Source: an uncultured Clostridia bacterium
GTDB lineage: Bacteria; Bacillota; Clostridia; Oscillospirales; Ruminococcaceae
Direction of reading: 5' to 3'
DNA length: 5,050 nucleotides
Assembly: GCA_937907305.1 (NCBI GenBank)
Contig: CALERQ010000239.1
Coordinates: 1 to 5,050, forward strand
The position numbers and the translations under genes are program-made. The notes under the pieces are model-generated. The model was not told the origin of the DNA and searched no databases. It worked only from the letters and a program-made list of their open reading frames with translations. Within the stretch, counting starts at the first letter, position 1, and every line of letters begins with the position of its first letter. Shown in pieces: positions 1 to 5,050 of this stretch.

Positions 1-22
1 TTTTTCAAAAGGCTTGCAGTTT

Positions 23-41
23 CCAAAGACAGCGTCTTTGG
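23..41. repeat. Perfect 8-bp hairpin with 3-base loop
   Basis: CCAAAGAC (23-30) and GTCTTTGG (34-41) are exact reverse complements around AGC. It is the outermost of four hairpins in the noncoding left end (1-185). I see no gene, tRNA or promoter in that stretch. Confidence 0.6.
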
Positions 42-63
42 TCGCGCTCCGCAGGGGGATGAA

Positions 64-96
64 TTTGCAAAATGATCCGGCGGATCGTTTTGCAAA
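64..96. repeat. Near-perfect 33-bp inverted repeat
   Basis: TTTGCAAAA-T-GATCC (64-78) and GGATC-G-TTTTGCAAA (82-96) pair over 15 positions with a single imperfect pair (T73 with G87) and a 3-base loop. The imperfect pair is a G-U wobble in plus-strand RNA and an A-C mismatch in minus-strand RNA. It sits directly beside the GC-rich hairpin. Its function is unknown. Confidence 0.7.
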
Positions 97-97
97 G

Positions 98-128
98 AGG
101 GGGCGCCCTGCAAGAGAGGGCGCCCCCT
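98..128 (-). terminator. GC-rich hairpin, probable transcription terminator of the operon
   Basis: The plus strand reads AGGGGGCGCCCT (98-109), a 7-base loop (110-116), then AGGGCGCCCCCT (117-128), a perfect 12-bp, nearly all G-C stem. On the minus strand the stem is followed by CTTTGCAAAA, a short imperfect U-rich tail. On the plus strand the tail is TATTCG. Placed about 58 bp after the ligase stop, it is the best terminator candidate for the three-gene operon. Confidence 0.65.
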
Positions 129-153
129 TATTCGCGGCTTGTGCAAACGGTCC

Positions 154-172
154 TCCCTCCGAGCAGGAGGGA
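154..172 (-). repeat. Small hairpin just after the ligase gene
   Basis: TCCCTCC (154-160) and GGAGGGA (166-172) form a 7-bp stem with a 5-base loop, 14 bp past the ligase stop codon. On the minus strand it is followed by AGGACCG, with no U-tract, so it is not a good intrinsic terminator by itself. Confidence 0.5.
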
Positions 173-185
173 AGCACTGTCCTAT

Positions 186-1922
186 TTACGCCTCATTCTT
201 CTTTTCGCCGTTCAGCTTGTTGATCTCTTCCTCCTCCAGCACGCGGTAGGCCACCTTGCCCACCAGCGTCTTGGGCAGCTGGTCGCGGAACTCGATCTCA
301 TACGGCATGGCGTATTTCGCGATATTCTTGCGGCAATACGCCATCAGGATATCCCGGTACTCATCGCAGGGCTTCAGGCCCGGCTTCAGCATTACAAAGG
401 CCTTGACCTTCTGCATCTTCAGGCTGTCCGGCACACCAATGACACAGCTCATCTGCACCAGGTCATGCGCGTCCAGAATGTTCTCCAGCTGGCTGGGATA
501 CACATTGTACCCGCTGGTGATGATCATTCTCTTGATGCGCTGCTTAAAGTAAATAAACCCATCGTCATCCATATAGCCCAGGTCGCCGGTGTGCACCCAC
601 ACCCGCCCATCGGGGTGGGTCTGCAGGGTCTGCGCCGTCTCCTCGGGGTGACCCACATATTCCATCATCACGGTCGGGCCGCTGATGCAGATCTCGCCCT
701 CCTCGCCGTAGGGCAAGCTCTCCTGGGTGCCGGGCTTCACGATGTCATAGTAGGTATCGGGGAACGGCAGGCCAATGGAGCCCTCCTTCGCCATATGGGT
801 GGGGGTCAGGCAGCTCGCGGTCACGCACTCGGTGGTGCCGTAGCCCTCCCGCACCTGGATCACCGCGTGGTGGTCAAACAGGAACTTGTCAAACCGCTTT
901 TTCAGCTCGATGGAAAGGCTGTCGCCGCCGGAGAATACCCCCTTCAGGAAGCTCAGGTCGGCACCGTCCATGGTGGGTACACGCAGCAGGGCCTCATACA
1001 GGGTAGGCACGCCGGCAATAAAATTGCACTTGTGCTTCAGGATCAGCTTGGCATAGCTCTGGGGGGTAAAGCGCGGCACCAGCACGCAGCGGCCGCCCTG
1101 GGAGAGCATGGAATGGATGGAAACACCCAGACCAAACCCATGGAACATCGGCATGACCGCCAGCATCTTGTCGCCGGGGCGGAACATCGGGTTGGTGGCA
1201 ATGATCTGCTGCCCCAGCGCGTTAAAGTTGAGGTTGGAAAGCAGAATTCCCTTAGTAATGCCGGTGGTGCCGCCGCTATACAGAATAACGGCCGCGTCCT
1301 TGCCTTCCTTCTTCACCTTGTACTTCCAGCGGTAGCGGTTGCCCATCTGGAAAAACTCTTTCCAGCGGATAATGGGCGCGTCAGCCGGGATCTTCTGGAT
1401 CTTGCGGCCCTCGGTCAACATATAGCCCACCTTGATGGGCTTGGAAAGCTCATCCTTGATGCTGGCGATGATGACATTATTGAGGCTCTCCACATTCTGC
1501 CGGATGGCTTCAAACTTGTGGTAGAACTGATCCAGCGTCAGCGCGCAGATGCTCCCGGATTCCTTCAGGTAGAATTCGATCTCCTTCTCACTGGAAAGGG
1601 GGTGCACCATGTTGGCAATGCCGCCCACCAGATTCACCGCATAGAACATGATAACAGTCTGCGGGCAGTTGGGCATACAAATGGTGATCTTATCCCCTTC
1701 GCGGATGCCGATGGCCTTCAGAGCGCGGGCGCACAGGTTTATCTGCTCCACAAACTTTTTGTAGGTGGTGCTGCGGCCCATAAAGTCATAGGCGATATAG
1801 TCGGGATATTTCTCGGCGATCTTCTCCACCGCCTCGTACATGCTCCCCTGGAAGTAATCCAGCGTCGCGGGCACATCGCCCAGGTTGGCGATCCACGGGG
1901 TTCTGGTCTCAGTGATGATCAT
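186..1922 (-). CDS. Class I adenylate-forming acyl-CoA synthetase (AMP-binding; fatty-acid-type CoA ligase)
   Basis: This 578-residue protein should activate a carboxylic acid with ATP to an acyl-adenylate and then transfer the acyl group to CoA. The ANL-superfamily motifs are present in order: the phosphate loop YSGGTTGITKG at 215-225, the PMFHGFG segment at 258-264, YGTTE at 361-365, TGDLGY at 445-450, the hinge region RIKRMIITSGYNVYPSQLE at 462-480, and the C-terminal PKTLVGKVAYR with the adenylation lysine at K556. All key residues look intact. The length and NVYPSQLE segment suit medium- or long-chain fatty-acid ligases, but chain length and substrate cannot be read from sequence alone. 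No signal peptide or clear membrane segment is seen, so it is probably cytoplasmic or peripheral. It is the last gene of the operon; its start overlaps the previous gene by 14 bp and a hairpin cluster follows its TAA stop. An acyl-AMP ligase that loads a carrier protein is a less likely alternative. Confidence 0.93.
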   Translation of the reverse strand: MIITETRTPWIANLGDVPATLDYFQGSMYEAVEKIAEKYPDYIAYDFMGRSTTYKKFVEQINLCARALKAIGIREGDKITICMPNCPQTVIMFYAVNLVGGIANMVHPLSSEKEIEFYLKESGSICALTLDQFYHKFEAIRQNVESLNNVIIASIKDELSKPIKVGYMLTEGRKIQKIPADAPIIRWKEFFQMGNRYRWKYKVKKEGKDAAVILYSGGTTGITKGILLSNLNFNALGQQIIATNPMFRPGDKMLAVMPMFHGFGLGVSIHSMLSQGGRCVLVPRFTPQSYAKLILKHKCNFIAGVPTLYEALLRVPTMDGADLSFLKGVFSGGDSLSIELKKRFDKFLFDHHAVIQVREGYGTTECVTASCLTPTHMAKEGSIGLPFPDTYYDIVKPGTQESLPYGEEGEICISGPTVMMEYVGHPEETAQTLQTHPDGRVWVHTGDLGYMDDDGFIYFKQRIKRMIITSGYNVYPSQLENILDAHDLVQMSCVIGVPDSLKMQKVKAFVMLKPGLKPCDEYRDILMAYCRKNIAKYAMPYEIEFRDQLPKTLVGKVAYRVLEEEEINKLNGEKKNEA

Positions 1923-2796
1923 AGTCTACCTCCTCATTGGCGGGACGCTCCAGCAGTTCGGGGTGCTCCAGCAGATATTTCAGCAACTTGATGCTCTTGG
2001 AATAATAGTAACCGTCCGCCAGGCGCTCATCAATGGTGAGGCCCAGGTCCAGTGTTTCACGCATTTCATAGCTGCCGTCTGCGGTAAAGTAGGGCGCCAT
2101 CTTCTTTTCGCCCACAATGCAGAACAGCGAGCAGGTCCCCCAGTTGGTCAGGTGGTGGTAGCCGCACTTCAGCCCAATGGAGCCGAGGTTGGAAAGCACC
2201 ACCGAGGAATAATAGGGGTCGCTTTCCACCATGCCTTTGGGCACCCAGCCGTGGCGGTCCAGCCAGCAGATGATCTTGATCGCCGTTTTGGAAAGCCAGC
2301 GGGGCATCTTGTTCAGGATATCCATGGCATCCTCGGTGGAATCCCCTGTCTCCTCGCTGCGGCAGTTCATTATTTTCTTAAAGAGCTGCTCATGCAGCGT
2401 ATCCACCGTTTCCTCGTCCTTCGCGTGGATAAAGGCCAGCGACTCGCCGCCGTTATCGCTGAATTTCTTCTTGACAATAAAGGAAGCGGTCACCTCATTG
2501 CGCTGGTAAAAGTTGCAGTTGGCAATAAAGCGGTTCAGCTTCGGCCGCAGCGTAATGGTCTTGATGAGCGCCGCGGTGATAATGTGGAACATGGTATAGG
2601 GAAAGATCTCCTCCCCCTCATTTTTCTTTTTCAGGTACTCATTGATGGGGGTCAGGTCTACCCGCAGCCCAATGTAGGCCTCATTGTCGCAGCGGTTCGG
2701 GTAAATAATGCCCGTAATGTAGTGCAGGGAATCCAGCTCCCGCAGCAGGCGTCCGTCCCGGCGGTCCCCTCTGCGGCGTTTATACTGCTCTGCCAT
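1909..2796 (-). CDS. Stand-alone 2-oxoacid dehydrogenase E2-like / CAT-fold acyltransferase with His-to-Glu change at the active site
   Basis: This 295-residue protein resembles the catalytic domain of E2 acyltransferases, which share their fold with chloramphenicol acetyltransferase. It has no lipoyl or E1/E3-binding domain and starts with a basic segment (KRRRGDRRDGR). Visible family signatures are the helix FPYTMFHIITAALIKTITLRP at about 65-85 followed by LNRFI, the SNLGSIG motif at 202-208, and the C-terminal DERLADGYYYSKSIKLLKYL from 256, corresponding to the E2 motif DHRxxDG. In true E2 and CAT enzymes the His of that motif is the general base; here it is Glu257 (codon 2026-2028), while Asp261-Gly262 remain. 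Nearby His214-His215 might compensate. No signal peptide is seen; a hydrophobic stretch near 171-179 is too short to call a membrane segment. It overlaps the ligase gene by 14 bp, so an acyl-CoA or acyl-AMP from the ligase may be its substrate. It may transfer acyl groups by altered chemistry or only bind them; the acceptor is unknown. Confidence 0.85.
   Translation of the reverse strand: MAEQYKRRRGDRRDGRLLRELDSLHYITGIIYPNRCDNEAYIGLRVDLTPINEYLKKKNEGEEIFPYTMFHIITAALIKTITLRPKLNRFIANCNFYQRNEVTASFIVKKKFSDNGGESLAFIHAKDEETVDTLHEQLFKKIMNCRSEETGDSTEDAMDILNKMPRWLSKTAIKIICWLDRHGWVPKGMVESDPYYSSVVLSNLGSIGLKCGYHHLTNWGTCSLFCIVGEKKMAPYFTADGSYEMRETLDLGLTIDERLADGYYYSKSIKLLKYLLEHPELLERPANEEVDYDHH
1929..1935 (-). 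promoter_or_regulatory. Ribosome binding site of the acyl-CoA synthetase, inside the preceding gene
   Basis: GAGGAGG on the minus strand lies 6 nt before the ATG at 1920-1922 and within the final codons of the acyltransferase-like gene. It is close to the ideal anti-Shine-Dalgarno match, so the ligase should be well translated and coupled to the gene upstream. Confidence 0.85.
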
Positions 2797-2802
2797 TCGT
2801 AG

Positions 2803-3408
2803 TTACTCCTTTTCTTCTGTCTTTTTCCCCAAAAGGCCGCTTACCGCGCCCAGCAGCAGCTTCTGTGCCTTTTCGGCCATCTGCCGCAGTGTTACACGCT
2901 GGGCCGACAGCCAATCGTAATACATCGAAAGAACGCCGGAAACCGCGAAATCAGCCGCGGCCTCCACATCCTCTTCTCCCACATCGGCGCCGGCATTTTC
3001 CGTTATCTCGTCCTTCACCATCTTGGCAATGGAATTTTTCAGCCGGTACATCAAAAAGTAGCGGGAACGCCGGTTTTCCAGGTAGCAGGAATAGGTCTCA
3101 TGCTCCTGCAGGGCCTTATCCACTCGGCTCAGGATGGTATAGAGGTCATGCCGGTTATCCCAGATGTCGCTCTGCGCCAGCTGGGCCATCACCCATCCCT
3201 CTATCTCGTTTTCCAGCTCCTGCAGCGCCTCATCCACACTGGCATAGTGCAGGTAGAATGTTTTCCGGCTGATCTGCGCTTTCTCGGTCAGCTCCGAAAC
3301 ATTGATCTGGGAAGCGTCCTTCTGGTTCAGCAGCGAGAGCAGCGCGCAGCGGATGGCTTCCCGGGTGCGCAGCATGCGCTTATCCATGGGCTGGCTGGCC
3401 GTTGTCAT
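2803..3408 (-). CDS. TetR/AcrR-family transcriptional regulator
   Basis: The 201-residue protein is a normal size for the family. Its N-terminal DNA-binding domain occupies about residues 12-58: a first helix around RTREAIRCALLSLLNQK, then the helix-turn-helix INVSELTEKAQISRKTFYLHY at about 36-55, whose SRKTFYLHY end is the usual TetR recognition-helix pattern. The rest (about 60-190) is a mostly helical ligand-binding and dimerisation domain that I cannot assign to a ligand class; it contains the segment YFLMYRLKNSIAKM and ends in a charged tail. It is the first gene of the operon, 6 bp before the acyltransferase-like gene, and a palindrome sits inside its own promoter, so it probably represses itself and both enzymes. 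From the enzymes it controls, a fatty acid, other carboxylic acid or acyl-CoA is a plausible inducer, but that is inference. Confidence 0.93.
   Translation of the reverse strand: MTTASQPMDKRMLRTREAIRCALLSLLNQKDASQINVSELTEKAQISRKTFYLHYASVDEALQELENEIEGWVMAQLAQSDIWDNRHDLYTILSRVDKALQEHETYSCYLENRRSRYFLMYRLKNSIAKMVKDEITENAGADVGEEDVEAAADFAVSGVLSMYYDWLSAQRVTLRQMAEKAQKLLLGAVSGLLGKKTEEKE
2806..2811 (-). promoter_or_regulatory. Ribosome binding site of the acyltransferase-like gene
   Basis: AAGGAG on the minus strand lies 9 nt before the ATG at 2794-2796 and inside the last codons of the TetR gene. Ribosomes finishing TetR would stop next to it, so the two genes are likely translationally coupled. Confidence 0.75.
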
Positions 3409-3416
3409 CACTCTCG

Positions 3417-3423
3417 CTCCTTT
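3417..3423 (-). promoter_or_regulatory. Ribosome binding site that fixes the TetR start
   Basis: AAAGGAG on the minus strand lies 8 nt before the ATG at 3406-3408. This supports that ATG over the in-frame ATG at 3484-3486, which coincides with the predicted transcription start and would leave no leader. Confidence 0.85.
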
Positions 3424-3444
3424 CAGGGAAAAATCAAACTTTCC

Positions 3445-3481
3445 ATACTTCCACGGGCGCAGTTCACCCCCACGGAAGTAT
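3445..3481 (-). promoter_or_regulatory. 5' leader hairpin of the operon mRNA
   Basis: In the minus-strand transcript ATACTTCCGTGGG (3481-3469) can pair with CCCGTGGAAGTAT (3457-3445) over 13 bp with two adjacent G-U wobbles and an 11-nt loop (3468-3458). On the other strand those two wobble positions become A-C mismatches, which favours a role as RNA on the transcribed strand. It begins only a few bases after the predicted transcription start. It could protect the mRNA 5' end or act in regulation; there is no U-tract directly after it, so it does not look like an intrinsic terminator. Confidence 0.6.
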
Positions 3482-3491
3482 CGCAAGGCCG

Positions 3492-3521
3492 ATTATAATA
3501 CACACTGTGTGTATTTGTCAA
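3492..3521 (-). promoter_or_regulatory. Consensus sigma70/sigmaA promoter of the regulator-acyltransferase-ligase operon
   Basis: The minus strand carries a perfect -35 box TTGACA (3521-3516) and a perfect -10 box TATAAT (3497-3492) separated by 18 bp. Transcription should begin near 3484-3486, leaving a leader of roughly 77 nt before the TetR start at 3408. Both hexamers match consensus exactly, so unrepressed expression should be strong. A palindromic operator fills the spacer. Confidence 0.92.
3497..3515. promoter_or_regulatory. Palindromic operator, probable binding site of the adjacent TetR regulator
   Basis: The plus strand reads AATACACAC-T-GTGTGTATT, a perfect 9+1+9 inverted repeat. 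It fills the whole 18-bp promoter spacer and overlaps the first base of the -10 box. TetR-family dimers typically bind such short inverted repeats, and one placed between -35 and -10 blocks RNA polymerase. I saw no second copy in the window, so autorepression of this operon is the simplest reading. The palindrome is seen directly; its ligand and binding protein are inferred. Confidence 0.88.
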
Positions 3522-3568
3522 TTTTCTGTCCGCACTTTTCACCCAATCTTCACCAAGCGCACCATATT

Positions 3569-4313
3569 TTACAGCTTCACATGGGGGTTGGTATACTGTC
3601 CGTGCTTTTGGGTACGGCCATCATACTGTATCGCAAATTTGGGGCAGCGGTGCAGGCAGCCCAGGCACATCACGCACCGTTCTTTCACCCACACCGGCCG
3701 TTTTTCCTCCATTTTTATCGCCTGTACCGGGCATTTCCGCTCGCACAGCCCGCAGCCAATGCAGCTCTCCTCTACATGCAGGTGACTTGTTTTCCTCACC
3801 CAGGTATTGTAGATCGGCTCCGCGAACCACTCGGTCAAAATGGCCGGGGTGCGCGGGGTCATTTTCCGGTTGTGCTCCCGCGCGGCGATCCTCTGTATCG
3901 TCCGGTCGATCTGCTCCTCTGTCGTGCGGGTAAATACCGCCACCTTTACCGGCGTGGAAAGGTCATAAGACGGCGTCCAGGTATCTGCCATGCGGATCGC
4001 ATAAAACGCATCGATCCTCTGTCCCCGCAGGGCTTTTTCCGCCATGCACCCGGAGGCCCCCGGTGTGGTGCCGTAGGTGGCAATATAGTACAGGTATTCC
4101 GCCCGCAGCGTCGCCTTTTCCAAAAATTCCTTCACAAGACTCGGCAGACCCCAGTCATAGGTCGGCCGCTATTATACCAATGCTCTCCCCCGCAAAGTCA
4201 TACCGCTCTGTCCGGATACATTCCATCATCGAGAGCATCTCCTCCCCCAGCGCCTTTGCCAGCCGCTCCGCCACATATTTGCAGTTCCCTGTCGCCGAAA
4301 AATACAGTATCAT
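3569..4313 (-). pseudogene. EFR1-family flavodoxin/ferredoxin fusion, split by a one-base frameshift
   Basis: The first fragment starts at ATG 4311-4313 (AAAGGG about 8 nt upstream) and begins MILYFSATGNCKYVAERLAK, with a flavodoxin-type FMN phosphate loop (SATGN). It stops at TGA 4155-4157. Dropping one G of the GG pair at 4166-4167 changes the reading from IIAADL-stop to IIA-PTYDWGLPSLVKEFLEK. This runs straight into the second fragment, which ends at TAA 3569-3571. The repaired protein is 247 residues, normal for EFR1-type proteins. Two C-terminal 4Fe-4S motifs are intact: cysteines 184, 187, 190, 194 (CIGCGLCERKC) and 213, 216, 219, 223 (CVMCLGCLHRC), each followed by Pro. An intact protein would bind FMN and pass electrons through two clusters in the cytoplasm; partners are unknown. 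The downstream fragment has only a GTG at 4133-4135 with no good ribosome binding site. The lesion may be a real mutation, an assembly error or, less likely, programmed +1 shifting. Confidence 0.85.
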
Positions 4314-4352
4314 CGCTTTTTCCCTTTCTATGTTTTCTTTGCACTCCGCCAA

Positions 4353-4385
4353 ATCACCCGAAGAGATCAGTTCCCTTCGGGTGAT
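4353..4385 (-). terminator. 11-bp perfect hairpin between the DUF362 and EFR1-like genes
   Basis: On the plus strand ATCACCCGAAG (4353-4363) and CTTCGGGTGAT (4375-4385) are exact reverse complements separated by 11 bases. The hairpin starts 13 bp after the DUF362 stop codon. Read on the minus strand it is followed by only TTTGG, a poor U-tract, so termination would be weak or partial. Read on the plus strand the tail GTTTTCTGG is somewhat better, but no plus-strand gene needs it. Alternatives are an mRNA-stabilising 3' structure or an attenuator before the EFR1-like gene. Confidence 0.5.
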
Positions 4386-4398
4386 GTTTTCTGGTATT

Positions 4399-5050
4399 TT
4401 ATTTCACCCGCACCAGCTCATACTGGCGGATCCCCACCCCTATCTTCTCGGCATGCTCCAGGCAGACATGCCAGTCGGTTTCCGGAGTATTGTTGGTAAA
4501 GTGGTCGTGGTGGTCTTGGAAATCCTTCGCCGCCATGTTGTCGGAAAGCTGGCTGTCCGGCAGGGGCTGCTGCCGGTTGCAGGCATCGGCGCAGGCCTGG
4601 TCCAGCGCCACCGGGTCAAAGCTCGCAAACATCCCGATATCCGGCAGAATGGGAGCGTCATTGGTGGCGCAGCAGTCGCAGCTCGGGCTGATATCAATGA
4701 CCATATTGATGTGGAAGCAGGGCCGCCCCGCTACCACTGCCTTGGCATACTCCGCCATCTTGCGGTTCAGCAGGTCTCCTGCCTCCCAGTTGCTGTTATG
4801 TATCGCATCAAAATTGCAGTGTGCCAAGCACCGGCCGCAGCCCACGCATTTGTTTTCATCCACTGTGGCCTTGCGGTCCTCGCCGTAGGTTATGGCACTC
4901 TGGGCACAGATCTTGGCGCAGGCCCCGCAGCCCCGGCAGTTCGCCTGGTTTACCGTTACCTTGCCGCTGCAGTGCTGCTCCATCTTACCGGCGCGGCTGC
5001 CGCACCCCATGCCAATGTTTTTGATGGCCCCGCCAAAGCCAGTCGCCTCG
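4399..5050 (-). CDS. DUF362 domain protein with two 4Fe-4S motifs (partial, 5' end outside window)
   Basis: The reading frame runs without a stop from the window edge to a TAA at 4399-4401, giving 216 visible residues. The ATG at 5008-5010 is internal: the 13 codons before it read EATGFGGAIKNIG, which leads into MGCGSRAGKMEQH, a stretch typical of DUF362 proteins, so the true start lies beyond 5050. Counting visible residues, the first ferredoxin motif CRGCGACAKIC has cysteines at 38, 41, 44 and 48; its fourth Cys is followed by Ala rather than the usual Pro. The second, CVGCGRCLAHC, has cysteines at 68, 71, 74 and 78. A later CDCC cluster (about 124-127), the segment FASFDPVALDQAC and a His/Asp-rich DHHDHF segment near the C-terminus complete it. 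DUF362 proteins are usually near 370 residues, so somewhat over half is visible. No signal peptide can be assessed. The role is probably cytoplasmic electron transfer or metal-cluster chemistry; the family has no settled function. The next gene, 85 bp downstream, is also a ferredoxin-type protein. Confidence 0.88.
   Translation of the reverse strand, partial: EATGFGGAIKNIGMGCGSRAGKMEQHCSGKVTVNQANCRGCGACAKICAQSAITYGEDRKATVDENKCVGCGRCLAHCNFDAIHNSNWEAGDLLNRKMAEYAKAVVAGRPCFHINMVIDISPSCDCCATNDAPILPDIGMFASFDPVALDQACADACNRQQPLPDSQLSDNMAAKDFQDHHDHFTNNTPETDWHVCLEHAEKIGVGIRQYELVRVK

Noticed and set aside
14..223. Short plus-strand open frame in the hairpin region
   Set aside because: It spans three of the hairpins and the ligase 3' end, has no ribosome binding site and no recognisable product.
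72..1991. 639-codon plus-strand open frame
   Set aside because: It is the in-register antisense of the ligase gene, which has a full set of ANL motifs. Its translation shows no recognisable family and is explained by codon bias.
1885..2802. 305-codon plus-strand open frame
   Set aside because: It is antisense in register to the acyltransferase-like gene, which has clear family motifs and a good ribosome binding site; the antisense product has no recognisable features.
3409..3486. N-terminal extension of TetR from the ATG at 3486
   Set aside because: That ATG coincides with the predicted transcription start, the extension would be encoded by the leader hairpin, and the ATG at 3408 has a good Shine-Dalgarno sequence.
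4314..4352. TTG start 13 codons upstream for the EFR1-like gene
   Set aside because: It abuts the hairpin at 4353, has no Shine-Dalgarno sequence, and flavodoxin-type proteins of this family begin close to the MILYFSATGN strand.
3302..4384. 360-codon plus-strand open frame across the promoter region and EFR1-like gene
   Set aside because: It runs antisense through TetR, the consensus promoter and the ferredoxin motifs. The product is Pro/His/Arg-rich with no recognisable domain.
4399..5010. DUF362 gene starting at the ATG at 5010
   Set aside because: The frame stays open to the window edge and the preceding 13 codons continue the conserved family sequence, so this Met is internal.
1..5050. 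CRISPR array, tRNA, rRNA, insertion sequence or phage attachment site
   Set aside because: I saw no regularly spaced repeats, no tRNA or rRNA signatures and no transposase or integrase coding sequence.

Overview
The window is a moderately GC-rich bacterial segment in which every supported gene lies on the minus strand. The gene order, read right to left, is: a DUF362 ferredoxin-type protein (cut by the window edge), a frameshifted EFR1-type flavodoxin/ferredoxin, a TetR-family regulator, a stand-alone E2-like acyltransferase, and a class I acyl-CoA synthetase. The DUF362 and EFR1 families, strong AGGAGG-type ribosome binding sites and the overall style suggest an anaerobic Firmicute of class Clostridia, perhaps a gut Oscillospiraceae/Ruminococcaceae member near Faecalibacterium, Gemmiger or Subdoligranulum. 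This placement rests on protein style and memory, not on a search.

Right part (3569-5050): two iron-sulfur genes. The DUF362 protein has two 4Fe-4S motifs and lacks its N-terminal part because the window ends. It is followed by an 11-bp perfect hairpin and then by an EFR1-like gene. That gene has a flavodoxin-type N-terminus and two C-terminal 4Fe-4S motifs, but one extra base near 4166 splits it. Restoring the frame recovers a continuous 247-residue protein.

Middle (about 3409-3568): a compact control region. A consensus minus-strand promoter (TTGACA, 18-bp spacer, TATAAT) has its whole spacer occupied by a perfect 9+1+9 palindrome. This is very likely the TetR protein's own operator. Just downstream of the expected transcription start, the leader can form a 13-bp hairpin.

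Left part (186-3408): a tightly packed three-gene operon. The regulator and the acyltransferase-like gene are 6 bp apart, and the acyltransferase-like gene and the ligase overlap by 14 bp. The ligase should make acyl-CoA (or acyl-AMP) from a carboxylic acid. The acyltransferase-like protein keeps the chloramphenicol-acetyltransferase/E2 fold signatures, but its catalytic His is replaced by Glu. The regulator probably senses an acid or acyl-CoA and represses the whole unit. The acceptor and the true reaction are unknown, and this unit is the best candidate here for an undescribed system.

Left end (1-185): noncoding, with four closely spaced hairpins. The GC-rich one at 98-128 is the best terminator candidate, and the cluster may belong to a dispersed intergenic repeat.
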